The position numbers and the translations under genes are program-made. The notes under the pieces are model-generated. The model ran no database searches. It saw nothing but the letters and a program-made list of their open reading frames with translations, and was not told the origin of the DNA. From Neobacillus cucumis (lineage in GTDB: Bacteria; Bacillota; Bacilli; Bacillales_B; DSM-18226): a stretch of DNA of 64,000 nt. Positions 34,771 through 43,493 of the stretch are shown piece after piece. Numbering within the stretch: position 1 is the stretch's first letter; each line of letters starts with the position of its first letter. The stretch covers positions 1-64,000 of the forward strand of contig NZ_JAEHGC010000013.1 of assembly GCF_016107705.1 (NCBI RefSeq). The letters run 5' to 3'.

Positions 34771-36795
34771 TTAAAACCCCCAGCCATTTCCTTCCCGGTT
34801 ATTCCATTTCCTTTTCCACTTTTCCATTTGTTTATTCCATTTTTCTTCCCACTTATTCACGTCATTATTAAACTGCCAGAAAAAATTTTTTTCTTCCCGT
34901 TTTCTTTCATCAATAAAAGTAGAGATATGCGGGACATGAAAACTTTCTGCAGGTGAATTTTTTAGGGCGTCTTTCATGACTTCGTGGAAGACAATCGCTG
35001 CACCCGTACCGCTTGTTGTTGTTAAATAGTGGCTATTATCTGTTTTATCATAGCCCACCCAAATGGCCCCCACGAGTTGTGGTGTGTAGCCTACAAACCA
35101 TTGGTCCTTGACGCCCGAGATTCCTTTAAGCGGGACTTGAGTGGAACCTGTTTTACCGGCAACTTCCCTTCCCAGAATTTGTGCACCGCTTCCTGAACCT
35201 TGTTCCACGACACCTAGAAGCATCGTTGTCATCTGGTCTGTGACTGATTTGGTTGTCACCCTTATCTTTTTTTCTTGCCATTGGCCAACAACTTTTCCAT
35301 CAGCATTAACGATTTTTTTAATGACATGTGTTTTTTCCCGGTATCCATTATTGGCAAAAGCCGTATAGGCTTCTGCCATATTCATTGGGGAAACCCCTTG
35401 TTCCAATCCCCCGAGGGCGATAGCAAGACTGCGGTCATTTTTTTCTAGTGGGAGGCCAAACCTTTTAATTGAATCAATTCCCTTATCAATTCCGATTTCA
35501 TTTAATAACCAAACTGCCGGGACATTTTTAGAGTCTTTAACCGCATCATACATCGGTACCTCACCGGCATATTTGAAATCATAATTCTTTGGTTCATAAT
35601 CACCGAACTTCATTGGTTCATCTTTCAACATATCTGTGACCTTCCAGCCTTCTTCAAGTGCCGGGGTATAAACCGCAATTGGTTTAATTGAGGAACCGGG
35701 CTGTGCCTTTAATTGGGAAGCACGGTTATAGCCGCGAAATGTATGTGCCCCTCTTCCACCAACTAGAGCCCGGACCCCACCCGACTTCGGATCGACTAGT
35801 ACACCTCCGCTTTGCAAGAGCGGATCTTGACCATTCGGAAAAAAGGCATCATTTTGGTAGGCTTTTTCCATTGCCATTTGCATGGCGGGGTCAAGTTCTG
35901 TATAAATTTGATATCCTTCTGTTAATAATTCATCCTGCGAGAGGCCATAAACCTTAATGGCTTCATCTAAAACCTGATCCACATAGTAAGGATATTTTCC
36001 TCGAAAGGGATCGCTGCCTTTATCATTCAAAACAACCTTTTCTGTTTTCGCTTGCACAAATTGGCGATTCGAAAGATATCCCTGTTTTTTCATTTCATAT
36101 AAAACAAGATTTCGTCTTTTAATTGCTTTTTCCATGTGCTCATAGGGGTTTAATGCAGAAGGGGCCCGAATTAATCCCGCGAGTAAGGCCGACTCGCTGA
36201 TGGTAAGATCCTTTACATCCTTAGCAAAATATTTAGCCGCTGCCTGTTTAATTCCCCACGCTCCATCTCCAAAATAAATTTTATTTAAGTACATTTGAAG
36301 GATTTCCTGTTTGGAATATTCTCTCTCAATCTTAAGTGCTAAGAAAACTTCCTCTATTTTTCGCTTTAATGTTTTTTGTGAGGTGAGCAACGTATTTTTT
36401 GTTAATTGCTGGGTGATGGTACTGCCACCTTCTACTAGCCCGCCCGCTTTTAAATCACGGACCAATGCCCTAGAAGTACCGATAAAATCAACGCCATGAT
36501 GCTGATAAAATCGATGGTCCTCTATGGCCACTACCGCGTTTTTCATCGATTCGGGAATTTGCTTAATCGAAATCCCTTCATTTTTATTGGCCGATATTTT
36601 ACTTGCTACCTGGTTATTTTGATCAAAAAAAACAGTTGGTTGAGGAAGTTCATCCTTCAGTGCCGATATATCAACATCCTTTGCATAAAAATGTAAAAGT
36701 CCAAAAAAACCAAGGACAATCGTAGAAACTGATAAAACTGTCACTTGGCTCATATGCCATCTCTTCCAATTTTTCCAAATATCATGAATTTTCAT
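34771..36795 (-). CDS. class A penicillin-binding protein (PbpF/PbpG type)
   Basis: Bifunctional peptidoglycan synthase: membrane anchor at about residues 20-40, glycosyltransferase domain (EDHRFYQHHGVD, GGSTITQQLTKN) at about 55-230, transpeptidase at about 310-600 with the active-site SSIK, SKN and KTGST motifs. 674 residues from the ATG at 36795, which has AAGGAG 6 bases upstream; 25 codons of the longer frame lack a signal. The last 45 residues form an unusual charged, Trp-rich tail (FFWQFNNDVNKWEEKWNKQ...WNNREGNGWGF). Resembles the spore-wall PBPs 2c/2d of B. subtilis. Confidence 0.88.
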   Translation of the reverse strand: MKIHDIWKNWKRWHMSQVTVLSVSTIVLGFFGLLHFYAKDVDISALKDELPQPTVFFDQNNQVASKISANKNEGISIKQIPESMKNAVVAIEDHRFYQHHGVDFIGTSRALVRDLKAGGLVEGGSTITQQLTKNTLLTSQKTLKRKIEEVFLALKIEREYSKQEILQMYLNKIYFGDGAWGIKQAAAKYFAKDVKDLTISESALLAGLIRAPSALNPYEHMEKAIKRRNLVLYEMKKQGYLSNRQFVQAKTEKVVLNDKGSDPFRGKYPYYVDQVLDEAIKVYGLSQDELLTEGYQIYTELDPAMQMAMEKAYQNDAFFPNGQDPLLQSGGVLVDPKSGGVRALVGGRGAHTFRGYNRASQLKAQPGSSIKPIAVYTPALEEGWKVTDMLKDEPMKFGDYEPKNYDFKYAGEVPMYDAVKDSKNVPAVWLLNEIGIDKGIDSIKRFGLPLEKNDRSLAIALGGLEQGVSPMNMAEAYTAFANNGYREKTHVIKKIVNADGKVVGQWQEKKIRVTTKSVTDQMTTMLLGVVEQGSGSGAQILGREVAGKTGSTQVPLKGISGVKDQWFVGYTPQLVGAIWVGYDKTDNSHYLTTTSGTGAAIVFHEVMKDALKNSPAESFHVPHISTFIDERKREEKNFFWQFNNDVNKWEEKWNKQMEKWKRKWNNREGNGWGF

Positions 36796-36877
36796 TATGG
36801 GCTCCTTGATATAAAAAATACCAAAATAGGCATCAGTTTCTTTTACCCAGATATCAAGAAAATTACTCATTGAATTA

Positions 36878-36903
36878 AAAAAGACGGGGGGATCCCGTCT
36901 TTA
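36878..36903 (-). terminator. XRE regulator terminator
   Basis: AAAGACGGG/CCCGTCTTT hairpin with T run on the minus strand, 9 bases after the regulator stop. Confidence 0.8.
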
Positions 36904-36911
36904 AACTTGTC

Positions 36912-37370
36912 TTATTCATCGTTTTTTGTTAATTCCTTAAAACGTTTTCTTGAGAGCTTTTCATCAAAACTGCTAAAGATTCGATAATTCTTTGAATCCA
37001 ATATTCGAAAGTGCTTACTAAGAATATTTTGCTGCAGAATAAATTCATTTTTCTTTGTAACGACCCGCCACCAAATACGGCCGCCTAAAGTTTTCATTTT
37101 TCGGTAATCAATTCCTTCTCGCGCTACCGTCTCAAGAACCTCAAGCGGTTCGTTCCCGAATAAAAATTGAACTGTTTCCGTTTCCCTAAATAGTGCGCAG
37201 ATGGCTACTACTGTTGACCAGTTGGCTAGAACTCTTCCTTTTTCAATTTGTACAAGTGTTTTCTTGGACACACCAATTATTTCAGCCATTTTGTCCTGAG
37301 TATACCCCGCTTCCGTACGGATCAAACGGAGTTTTTCAGAAACTAGTTTTATAATATCTTCCCTGGTCAC
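36912..37370 (-). CDS. XRE-family transcriptional regulator
   Basis: 152 residues. An HTH_3 domain at about residues 8-62 (LRLIRTEAGYTQDKMAEIIGVSKKTLVQIEKGR) precedes a basic C-terminal region of unknown fold (TLGGRIWWRVVTKKNEFILQQNILSKHF), possibly a sensor or dimerisation part. GTG start at 37370 with GGAAGGG upstream. Two perfect palindromes lie within 65 bases upstream (37398-37411 and 37420-37435) and are candidate autoregulatory operators. Target genes unknown; it sits between the PBP gene and feo genes on the same strand but separated by terminators. Confidence 0.8.
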   Translation of the reverse strand: MTREDIIKLVSEKLRLIRTEAGYTQDKMAEIIGVSKKTLVQIEKGRVLANWSTVVAICALFRETETVQFLFGNEPLEVLETVAREGIDYRKMKTLGGRIWWRVVTKKNEFILQQNILSKHFRILDSKNYRIFSSFDEKLSRKRFKELTKNDE

Positions 37371-37397
37371 TTGAAACCCTTCCTTCGGTGGATTCTA

Positions 37398-37435
37398 GTG
37401 TAATTTTACACAAGATTTCTTACTTTTAAAAGTAA
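37398..37435 (-). promoter_or_regulatory. two palindromes upstream of the XRE regulator
   Basis: GTGTAATTTTACAC (37398-37411, 14 bases) and TTACTTTTAAAAGTAA (37420-37435, 16 bases), both perfect. Placed 28 and 50 bases before the GTG start. Confidence 0.6.
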
Positions 37436-37468
37436 AAAACTGCTATCATTTTTCCATAGCAGTTTTTT
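37435..37468 (-). terminator. feo operon terminator
   Basis: AACTGCTAT/ATAGCAGTT with a 9-base loop and six Ts on the minus strand. Confidence 0.85.
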
Positions 37469-37473
37469 AAAAT

Positions 37474-37629
37474 TTATTTAACTTCCGGAGGGATTCCGCA
37501 TCCACTTGAACACGATTTTCGAAGATCACATGCAGCGCATTTTCCCTTTTTCGATTTATTGATAAATTTGACTAACGCCCAAGAGGCATATCCAAATATT
37601 GCTACACCAATGACGATACTGGCAATCAT
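37474..37629 (-). CDS. FeoB-associated Cys-rich membrane protein
   Basis: 51-residue protein: an N-terminal membrane helix (IASIVIGVAIFGYASWALV) then a basic stretch and a Cys cluster, C-x2-C-x5-C-x3-C (KCAACDLRKSCSSGCG). This matches the FeoB-associated family that replaces or supplements FeoC in Gram-positive bacteria. Start ATG at 37629, 22 bases after the feoB stop, with GGGGTGG upstream. Last gene of feoA-feoB-small protein. It may bind iron or an iron-sulphur cluster and tune FeoB; this is family inference. Confidence 0.88.
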   Translation of the reverse strand: MIASIVIGVAIFGYASWALVKFINKSKKGKCAACDLRKSCSSGCGIPPEVK

Positions 37630-37650
37630 ATTTTCCACCCCTACATAAGT

Positions 37651-39654
37651 TTATACAAGTCCGAATAACTTTCCACCCTGATAAACGATGATCGCTAACA
37701 CATAGGCAATGGTTAAGGCATAAACCATTGAGAAAGCTGTCCATTTCTTAGAGCCTGTTTCTTTAAAGATTGTAGCGACAGTTGCTAAACATGGAATATA
37801 CAACAGGATAAACACCATAAAACTAAAAGCGGAGAGCGGCGTGAAATAATTTGCTAACAGTCCTTGTAAGGTAGCATTTTCAGGAACAAAATAGATAATA
37901 TTCATGGTTGAGATAATTGCTTCTTTTGCCAGGAATCCTGTAATTAACGATGCAGCCGCCTGCCATGTTCCAAATCCAAGTGGACTTAATATGGGAGCAA
38001 TGACATTTCCGATTGCCGCTAAAAAACTATCATCCATATCGACCTTTAATCCGCTTGGACCGGCATACGATAAAAGCCAAATAAAAACAGAACCTGCAAA
38101 AATAAACGTACCTGCTTTCCGAACAAATCCCTTTCCTTTATCCCAAGTACTCCTCCATAAGGATTGAAATTGAGGAAGCCGATAAGGCGGAAGCTCTATA
38201 ACGAATAACGAAGTTTCCGATTTTAATATCGTTGAAGAAAACAGCTTCGCTAAAATTAGTGCCACGACAATCCCAAGAACATAGAGGCTAAGAACAATCA
38301 ATGCCTTATTCCCAACAAAAAAGCCGCCAACAAATAACGCATAAACAGGTAACCGTGCAGAGCAGGACATTAACGGTGTCAGTAAAATCGTTAATAGTCT
38401 CTCTCTTGGTGTTTCAATCGTTCTCGCTGCCATGATTCCCGGTACATTGCAGCCAAATCCAATCATCATCGGGATAAAAGCTTTACCGTTTAATCCAACA
38501 GACTCCATAATCCTGTCCATAACCAGGGCAACACGTGCCATATACCCGGAATCTTCCAACAAAGATATAAAGAAAAATAATATAAAAATTTGCGGAACAA
38601 ACACAAGAACTCCGCCAACACCGGCCACTAACCCTTGCAAAATCAAATCCTGAATAAAAGTGGATGCATGAATAAGGTTTAATACCTTTTCAATTCCGAC
38701 CGTAACCGGTCCTGTTATCAAGGCATCCAGCCCATCCGATAAAGGTGTACCGAGCCAATCAAACGTCAACATAAACATGCAGTACATAAGCAGTAAAAAG
38801 ATTGGCATTCCTAAAAAACGATTGGTGACAATCATATCAATTTTCTCGGAAAGTGGAACATGTGCCTCATTTTTATTAACAGAAGACGAAATAATTTTCT
38901 CAATTACTTCTTTTCTTTTTAAATAAATATAGTTTGGAAGTGATTTTACATCGAGATCTTGTAGAAGCTGTGTTTCCACATTCACCAAAATCTCCTGCAG
39001 CCTTTTTGGACTAACTAGTTGTGATAAATAGGTTGTTATATATTCATTTCCTTCCAACCATTGCAAAGCAAGCCATCGTGGTGAATGTTCTGTTTTACCT
39101 GTAATTTCAGCAGTCAGCTCATGTATAGCTGTTTCAATTACCTTACCGTAAAAAACTAGATTTTTTTGGGTTGGATGGACGGATTCTGTTCCAATCACTT
39201 CAACCAGACGGTCGCACCCCTTCCCACTTCTTGCTACTACAGGAACAACAGGTACTCCGAGAACTTCTGAAAGCTTGTGTACGTCTATTTGGATGCCGCG
39301 ATTTTTTGCAACATCAATCATATTTAGACCAATAAGTGCAGGTTTTTCAAATTCAAGCAATTGAAGCGTTAGATGTAAATTCCGATCTAATTGTGAGGCA
39401 TCTAAAATATTAAGCAAACGATCCACTGGTTCGTTTAGAAAGAATGAGGTAACTACCCCTTCATCCTTTGAGAGAGGATTTAATGTATAAACACCAGGTA
39501 AATCTATTAATCTGCCAATATTATTTTTAAAAACCCCTACTTTTTTTTCAACCGTTACACCGCTCCAGTTCCCTACATACTCATAGGATCCTGTTAGATT
39601 ATTAAACAATGAAGTTTTCCCCGTATTGGGGTTACCAATAAGAGCGATTTCCAT
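37651..39654 (-). CDS. feoB: ferrous iron transport protein B (FeoB)
   Basis: Fe2+ importer with an N-terminal cytosolic GTPase and a C-terminal membrane domain. G1 GNPNTGKTS (residues 7-15), G2 VTVEKK, G3 DLPGVY near 52, G4 NMID near 111. Gate motifs GFGCNVPG near 401 and a second Gate domain with CLATVATIF near 625. About eight membrane helices. 667 residues, normal for the short Bacillus-type FeoB. Shares one base with the feoA stop (TAATG). Under Fur control judging from the upstream box. Confidence 0.95.
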   Translation of the reverse strand: MEIALIGNPNTGKTSLFNNLTGSYEYVGNWSGVTVEKKVGVFKNNIGRLIDLPGVYTLNPLSKDEGVVTSFFLNEPVDRLLNILDASQLDRNLHLTLQLLEFEKPALIGLNMIDVAKNRGIQIDVHKLSEVLGVPVVPVVARSGKGCDRLVEVIGTESVHPTQKNLVFYGKVIETAIHELTAEITGKTEHSPRWLALQWLEGNEYITTYLSQLVSPKRLQEILVNVETQLLQDLDVKSLPNYIYLKRKEVIEKIISSSVNKNEAHVPLSEKIDMIVTNRFLGMPIFLLLMYCMFMLTFDWLGTPLSDGLDALITGPVTVGIEKVLNLIHASTFIQDLILQGLVAGVGGVLVFVPQIFILFFFISLLEDSGYMARVALVMDRIMESVGLNGKAFIPMMIGFGCNVPGIMAARTIETPRERLLTILLTPLMSCSARLPVYALFVGGFFVGNKALIVLSLYVLGIVVALILAKLFSSTILKSETSLFVIELPPYRLPQFQSLWRSTWDKGKGFVRKAGTFIFAGSVFIWLLSYAGPSGLKVDMDDSFLAAIGNVIAPILSPLGFGTWQAAASLITGFLAKEAIISTMNIIYFVPENATLQGLLANYFTPLSAFSFMVFILLYIPCLATVATIFKETGSKKWTAFSMVYALTIAYVLAIIVYQGGKLFGLV

Positions 39655-39878
39655 TATAATTTTTCCACCTCAATCTGATTGGCTTCCTTGCGGCGAATCC
39701 CAATACACTGTCCGCAGGATTCAATCATTATAGGTCCTCCGAACGGCATTACGCATTTGACACAAACTTCAGAGCCTTCTGTAATGCCTAAGTCAAGCAA
39801 GCGTCTTTGAACAAGGTGACCAACATGTGATACATCAATAATTTTTCCTCTATCCCCTGCTTTTAACAAACTAAACAT
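39654..39878 (-). CDS. feoA: ferrous iron transport protein A (FeoA)
   Basis: 74-residue SH3-like accessory protein of FeoB. Typical: LLKAGDRGKIIDV near the N-terminus, VQRRLLDLGITEGSEV in the middle and RKEANQIEVEKL at the end. It carries two Cys (CGQCIG) and an additional pair CVKC not found in all FeoA. The ATG at 39878 has AAGGGTG 7 bases upstream. First gene of the feo operon, directly downstream of a Fur-type box. Confidence 0.93.
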   Translation of the reverse strand: MFSLLKAGDRGKIIDVSHVGHLVQRRLLDLGITEGSEVCVKCVMPFGGPIMIESCGQCIGIRRKEANQIEVEKL

Positions 39879-39905
39879 GTTTATCACCCTTTTATATATG
39901 TTAAT

Positions 39906-39920
39906 TGAGAATGATTATCT
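39906..39920 (-). promoter_or_regulatory. Fur box of the feo operon
   Basis: TGAGAAT-G-ATTATCT matches 12 of 14 fixed positions of the 7-1-7 Fur consensus TGATAAT-N-ATTATCA, 28 bases upstream of the feoA start. Confidence 0.75.
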
Positions 39921-40074
39921 TTATATATAAGATTATTTTATCACTAAAATCAGCCTATCTGCATTAAAAAAATGTGACAATAGTTTGAAAAAAATTTTCA
40001 ATCTTTTTCAAAAAGGAGTTTTCCCCTTAATCAGCGAATTAGTTGGTATTAAGACCTTAGGGGGAAAGTTTAGC

Positions 40075-41205
40075 ATGTTATCTGAAGTAAAGTCAGATCT
40101 ACTCGCTTTTTTTGTTAAAAACAAAGATTGTTTGATAGAAGAATGGGAAAAGTTAATTATTATTTCAAATGGGGACCCCTATAAGATGAAGATTCGTGCG
40201 AATGGGGAAGCACTGTTTAATGTAATTATTAATATAAACGAACTGACTGAAGAAGAGCTTATCGAAAAAATTCATAAGCTGGCCATTGAAGTTTCCGAGG
40301 AAAGAGTAAATGCAGATGTCAACATTGGAGATTTTGTCTACAATGTGAACCTTGGCAGGTCGGTTTTGTATAGTTATTTAGGAAAGACAGGCTTGGAATG
40401 GCCGGATTTACAGGAATCCATAAATAAAATCAATTTTTGCTTCGATAAGTTTATTTTCTTTGCCGCTTCCCATTATTCAGAGGCAAAAAATCAAATTATC
40501 GAAGAAAAGACAAGGTTTATTGATTCCACCCACCAAGACCGTTTGACCCTCCTTGGACAAATGACATCCAGCTTTATTCACGAATTTCGAAACCCGCTTA
40601 CATCCATTCAAGGGTTTATTCAATTATTAAAGGCTGATTTTCCAAATATGCGTTATTTAGATATTATCTCCAGCGAGTTAGATCAGCTTAATTTCCGGAT
40701 TTCCCAATTCCTTCTTTTATCGAAAAAGGAGATTATCGGGAAAGATAAGGAATATTTTAAGCTAAATAAATTAATTGAAGATGTTTTAAATTTTCTTTAT
40801 CCAAGTATTCTTGACAGTAAAGTCAAAATTAAAAATGATTTACGTGAAGATTTAACCTTAATTGGATATTCGGATGAAATTAGGCAGGTATTCATCAATA
40901 TTATCTTTAATGCGATTGATGTCCTCAATCATCATCGTCATTCTCAGCCAACGATTTCAATCAGTAGTTCAGTAGAAGATCAACAGTTTGTTAAAGTGAC
41001 CATTTCCAATAACGGGCCCATGATACCGGCTGAACTGCAAAAGACCATTTTTGAACCTTTCTTTACCACTAAAACGCTTGGAACAGGACTTGGCCTATTT
41101 GTATGTAAGGAAATCATTGAGAAACATAAAGGAAACCTGGCTTGTTATTCCTCACCTGAAATAACCACCTTTTCCATTACCTTGCCTATTAATGTAGAAA
41201 ATTAA
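40075..41205 (+). CDS. soluble sensor histidine kinase (RsbRD-N-like sensor)
   Basis: 376 residues. The N-terminal ~145 residues (LLAFFVKNKDCLIEEWEKLI...) resemble the RsbRD_N/globin-like sensor domains of stressosome proteins; no membrane helix is present. Then a HisKA domain with H-box SFIHEFRNPLTSIQGF near 170, N-box NIIFNAIDVL near 280 and G-box GTGLGLFVCKEII near 340. The start at 40075 follows AGGGGG; the longer frame from the TTG at 39985 has no ribosome binding site. No cognate response regulator is adjacent. Divergent from feoA. Kin-type phosphorelay kinases of Bacillus are similarly orphan. Confidence 0.8.
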   Translation: MLSEVKSDLLAFFVKNKDCLIEEWEKLIIISNGDPYKMKIRANGEALFNVIININELTEEELIEKIHKLAIEVSEERVNADVNIGDFVYNVNLGRSVLYSYLGKTGLEWPDLQESINKINFCFDKFIFFAASHYSEAKNQIIEEKTRFIDSTHQDRLTLLGQMTSSFIHEFRNPLTSIQGFIQLLKADFPNMRYLDIISSELDQLNFRISQFLLLSKKEIIGKDKEYFKLNKLIEDVLNFLYPSILDSKVKIKNDLREDLTLIGYSDEIRQVFINIIFNAIDVLNHHRHSQPTISISSSVEDQQFVKVTISNNGPMIPAELQKTIFEPFFTTKTLGTGLGLFVCKEIIEKHKGNLACYSSPEITTFSITLPINVEN

Positions 41206-41220
41206 ATATACAAGTTTGTT

Positions 41221-41250
41221 AAATCCCAGTTTGTGCACTGGGATTTTTTT
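41221..41250 (+). terminator. histidine kinase terminator
   Basis: AAATCCCAGT/ACTGGGATTT with 6-base loop and seven Ts. Confidence 0.9.
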
Positions 41251-41306
41251 ATATCCCAAATTTTCTTTCCTGCATATGATGTACTAAAAAATCAGGAGAA
41301 GAAGAC

Positions 41307-41849
41307 ATGTTTACATTAAAGGTAGATCATGAAATTGAGCTTCAATTATTTCAGCCTCATCATTCATTAAAGCTGTTTCAGTTAGTGGAAGAAAACCGAG
41401 AACATTTAAGGGAATGGCTGCCGTGGGTGGATAGCATGACATCTCCCTTTCAATTTGAACAAATCATCCCCATCTGGCTCCAGCAATTTGCTGAAAATAA
41501 TGGCCTATATGCCGGAATTCTCTATAAGGGTGAACTGGTTGGCTCTATTGGTCTACAGCAAATCGATTGGCATAATCGTTTTACAAGTATTGGTTATTAT
41601 TTATCTAAAAACGCAGAAGGATATGGTATCATTACTCGCACAGTCCGTGCAATCTTAAATTATGCCTTTTTTCAATTAGGTTTAAATCGGGTTGAAATCC
41701 GCTGCGGCATAAAAAACACAAAAAGCCGCGCGATTCCTGAAAGACTTGGATTCGTAAAAGAAGGAATCATCAGAGATGGAGAGCAATTATACGGACGTTT
41801 CCATGATCTCTTTGTTTATAGTAAGCTTGCCCGTGAATGGGCGAGATAA
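41307..41849 (+). CDS. GNAT acetyltransferase, RimJ/RimL type
   Basis: 180-residue GNAT of the RimL-like group (Acetyltransf_3), related to B. subtilis YdaF. Features: WLPWVDSM near 37, GSIGLQQIDWHNRFTSIGYYLS near 82-104, the acetyl-CoA loop region NAEGYGIITRTVRAIL near 106, and RVEIRCGIKNTKSRAIPERLGFVKEG near 135-160. Predicted to acetylate a protein N-terminus or small amine; substrate not defined. ATG with AGGAGAAG upstream. Followed by its own terminator. Confidence 0.85.
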   Translation: MFTLKVDHEIELQLFQPHHSLKLFQLVEENREHLREWLPWVDSMTSPFQFEQIIPIWLQQFAENNGLYAGILYKGELVGSIGLQQIDWHNRFTSIGYYLSKNAEGYGIITRTVRAILNYAFFQLGLNRVEIRCGIKNTKSRAIPERLGFVKEGIIRDGEQLYGRFHDLFVYSKLAREWAR

Positions 41850-41857
41850 CTTTGACA

Positions 41858-41887
41858 AACAGCTGTCAAAATGGCAGTTGTTCTTTT
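41858..41887 (+). terminator. GNAT gene terminator
   Basis: AACAGCTG/CAGTTGTT stem with T-rich tail. Confidence 0.65.
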
Positions 41888-41967
41888 ATTTGCCCTTAAA
41901 ACCTTTTTTTGAAATAATATAGATAAGGTTTCTTGACCATTGTCAAGTAGAAAATGTAATTAGAGGA

Positions 41968-42029
41968 TATAATGTATACACAGAGTAAATTGTAAGTGAG
42001 GTGGCTGCCTTACCAATGTAAGGTGTTCA
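41968..42029 (+). promoter_or_regulatory. CNNM gene 1 leader with SD-sequestering hairpin
   Basis: TATAAT -10 box at 41968-41973; no clear -35. The leader contains GAGGTGGCT then CCTTAC-CAAT-GTAAGG (42008-42023). The GTAAGG arm is part of the AAGGTG ribosome binding site for the ATG at 42030, so the hairpin hides it. The same arrangement precedes the second CNNM gene. Confidence 0.6.
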
Positions 42030-43337
42030 ATGGTTTGGATAAATGTATTAATTATAGCAATGCTCATTGCTTTCACAGCATTTTTTGTTTCTTCGGAATT
42101 TGCCATGATTAATGTTCGGACTACAAGAATCGATCAATTGATTTCTGAGGGAAAAAAAGAAGCAGAACTTGCCAAAAAAGTGATTACAAATTTGGATGGA
42201 TATTTATCTGCAACCCAAGTTGGAATCACCATCACATCATTAATCTTAGGCTGGCTGGGGGAGCCAACCATTCGAAAAATTTTAGATCCCATTTTTGATC
42301 AGATTGAATTACCTTTTTCCTTTAAACAGGTCATATCTTTTATTATTGCCTTTCTCATCATTACTTTTTTTAATGTAGTAATTGGTGAATTGGCACCAAA
42401 AACAATTGCCATTCAAAAATCAGAAGATATTATCTTACTTTTTGCCCCCCTTCTCATTTGGTTTTACCGGCTGATGTATCCTTTTATTTGGATTCTAAAT
42501 CGTTCCGCACGTTTGGTAAGCGGATTCTTTGGGATAAAACCTGTATCTGAGAATGACATGGTACTTTCGGAAGAGGAACTACGGATGATTCTTTCACAGA
42601 GCTATGAAAGCGGTGAAATTAATCAGTCGGAATATCGGTATGTTAATAAAATTTTTGAATTTGACAATCGAATTGCGAAAGAAATCATGGTTCCGCGAAC
42701 AGAGATTATCGCACTGTCAAAGGATGCAACCATGAAAGAGATTATTGAGACAGTAAGGGAAGAAAAATATACCCGATATCCCGTAATTGACGGAGATAAG
42801 GACAATATCTACGGGATTGTGAATATTAAAGAGGTTTTGGTGGATTGCATCCAACAAAAATGCAATGAACAGGAACCCTTAAAGACCTATTTAAAACCCG
42901 TTATTCATGTGATTGAAACCATTCCCATCCAAGAATTATTAGTGAAACTACAAAAAAGTCAATCCCACATGGCGATTTTATCGGATGAATATGGAGGAAC
43001 AGCAGGCATTGTGACGGTTGAAGATATCCTTGAAGAAATTGTTGGAGAGATTCGTGATGAATTCGATATCGACGAACTTCCTTTGGTCCAGAAAAAAGCT
43101 GAAGACCATTTTATTTTAGATGGAAAGGTTCTTATTAGTGAAGTAAATGATTTATTAGGGACAACGCTTGAAGAAGAGGATGTTGATACCATCGGCGGCT
43201 GGTTTTTAACCCAAAAGTTTGATGTACATAAAGGAGATTCCATTGAAAAGGATGGATTCATTTTCAAAATAAATGAAATCGAGGGTCATCATATCCTTTA
43301 TATTGATGTAACAAAGACAAAAGCGCCTTCTGAATAG
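42030..43337 (+). CDS. yhdP: CNNM/CorC-type membrane protein with CBS domains (YhdP-like)
   Basis: Membrane protein of the DUF21-CBS-CorC/HlyC family ('hemolysin family'), linked to Mg2+ homeostasis. DUF21 domain with about four helices (residues 1-190) including the acidic-plus-Asn segment VVIGELAPKTIAIQ; a CBS pair at about 210-340 (MVPRTEIIALSKD, YPVIDGDKDNIYGIVN, DEYGGTAGIVTVEDILEEI); CorC_HlyC domain at about 350-430. 435 residues. ATG at 42030 with AAGGTG 5 bases upstream. Paralogue of 43984-45336 (about 60% similar by eye); order yhdP-merR-yhdT matches B. subtilis. Confidence 0.88.
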   Translation: MVWINVLIIAMLIAFTAFFVSSEFAMINVRTTRIDQLISEGKKEAELAKKVITNLDGYLSATQVGITITSLILGWLGEPTIRKILDPIFDQIELPFSFKQVISFIIAFLIITFFNVVIGELAPKTIAIQKSEDIILLFAPLLIWFYRLMYPFIWILNRSARLVSGFFGIKPVSENDMVLSEEELRMILSQSYESGEINQSEYRYVNKIFEFDNRIAKEIMVPRTEIIALSKDATMKEIIETVREEKYTRYPVIDGDKDNIYGIVNIKEVLVDCIQQKCNEQEPLKTYLKPVIHVIETIPIQELLVKLQKSQSHMAILSDEYGGTAGIVTVEDILEEIVGEIRDEFDIDELPLVQKKAEDHFILDGKVLISEVNDLLGTTLEEEDVDTIGGWFLTQKFDVHKGDSIEKDGFIFKINEIEGHHILYIDVTKTKAPSE

Positions 43338-43493
43338 GAGGCGTAATCGTCATATAAATTATTTGAATATTTCGATTTAACTATTCATATATTCTACACT
43401 TTACCATAAAATGATAATATCAACCCCTTTTGCAACCGAAACGTTTGACTGTATGGTTTAATTTATTTATAATTATTGTTAATTTTAAAATAA
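43338..43493 (+). promoter_or_regulatory. promoter of the MerR-family gene
   Basis: TTGACT (43445-43450), 17-base spacer, TATAAT (43468-43473). The 17-base spacer is standard and lacks the 19-20 bases of MerR-activated promoters. Otherwise nothing seen in this gap. Confidence 0.65.

Noticed and set aside
42001..42029. M-box or yybP-ykoY (Mn2+) riboswitch before the CNNM genes
   Set aside because: The leaders are too short and lack the conserved cores of these riboswitches as I know them; only the sequestering hairpin is supported.
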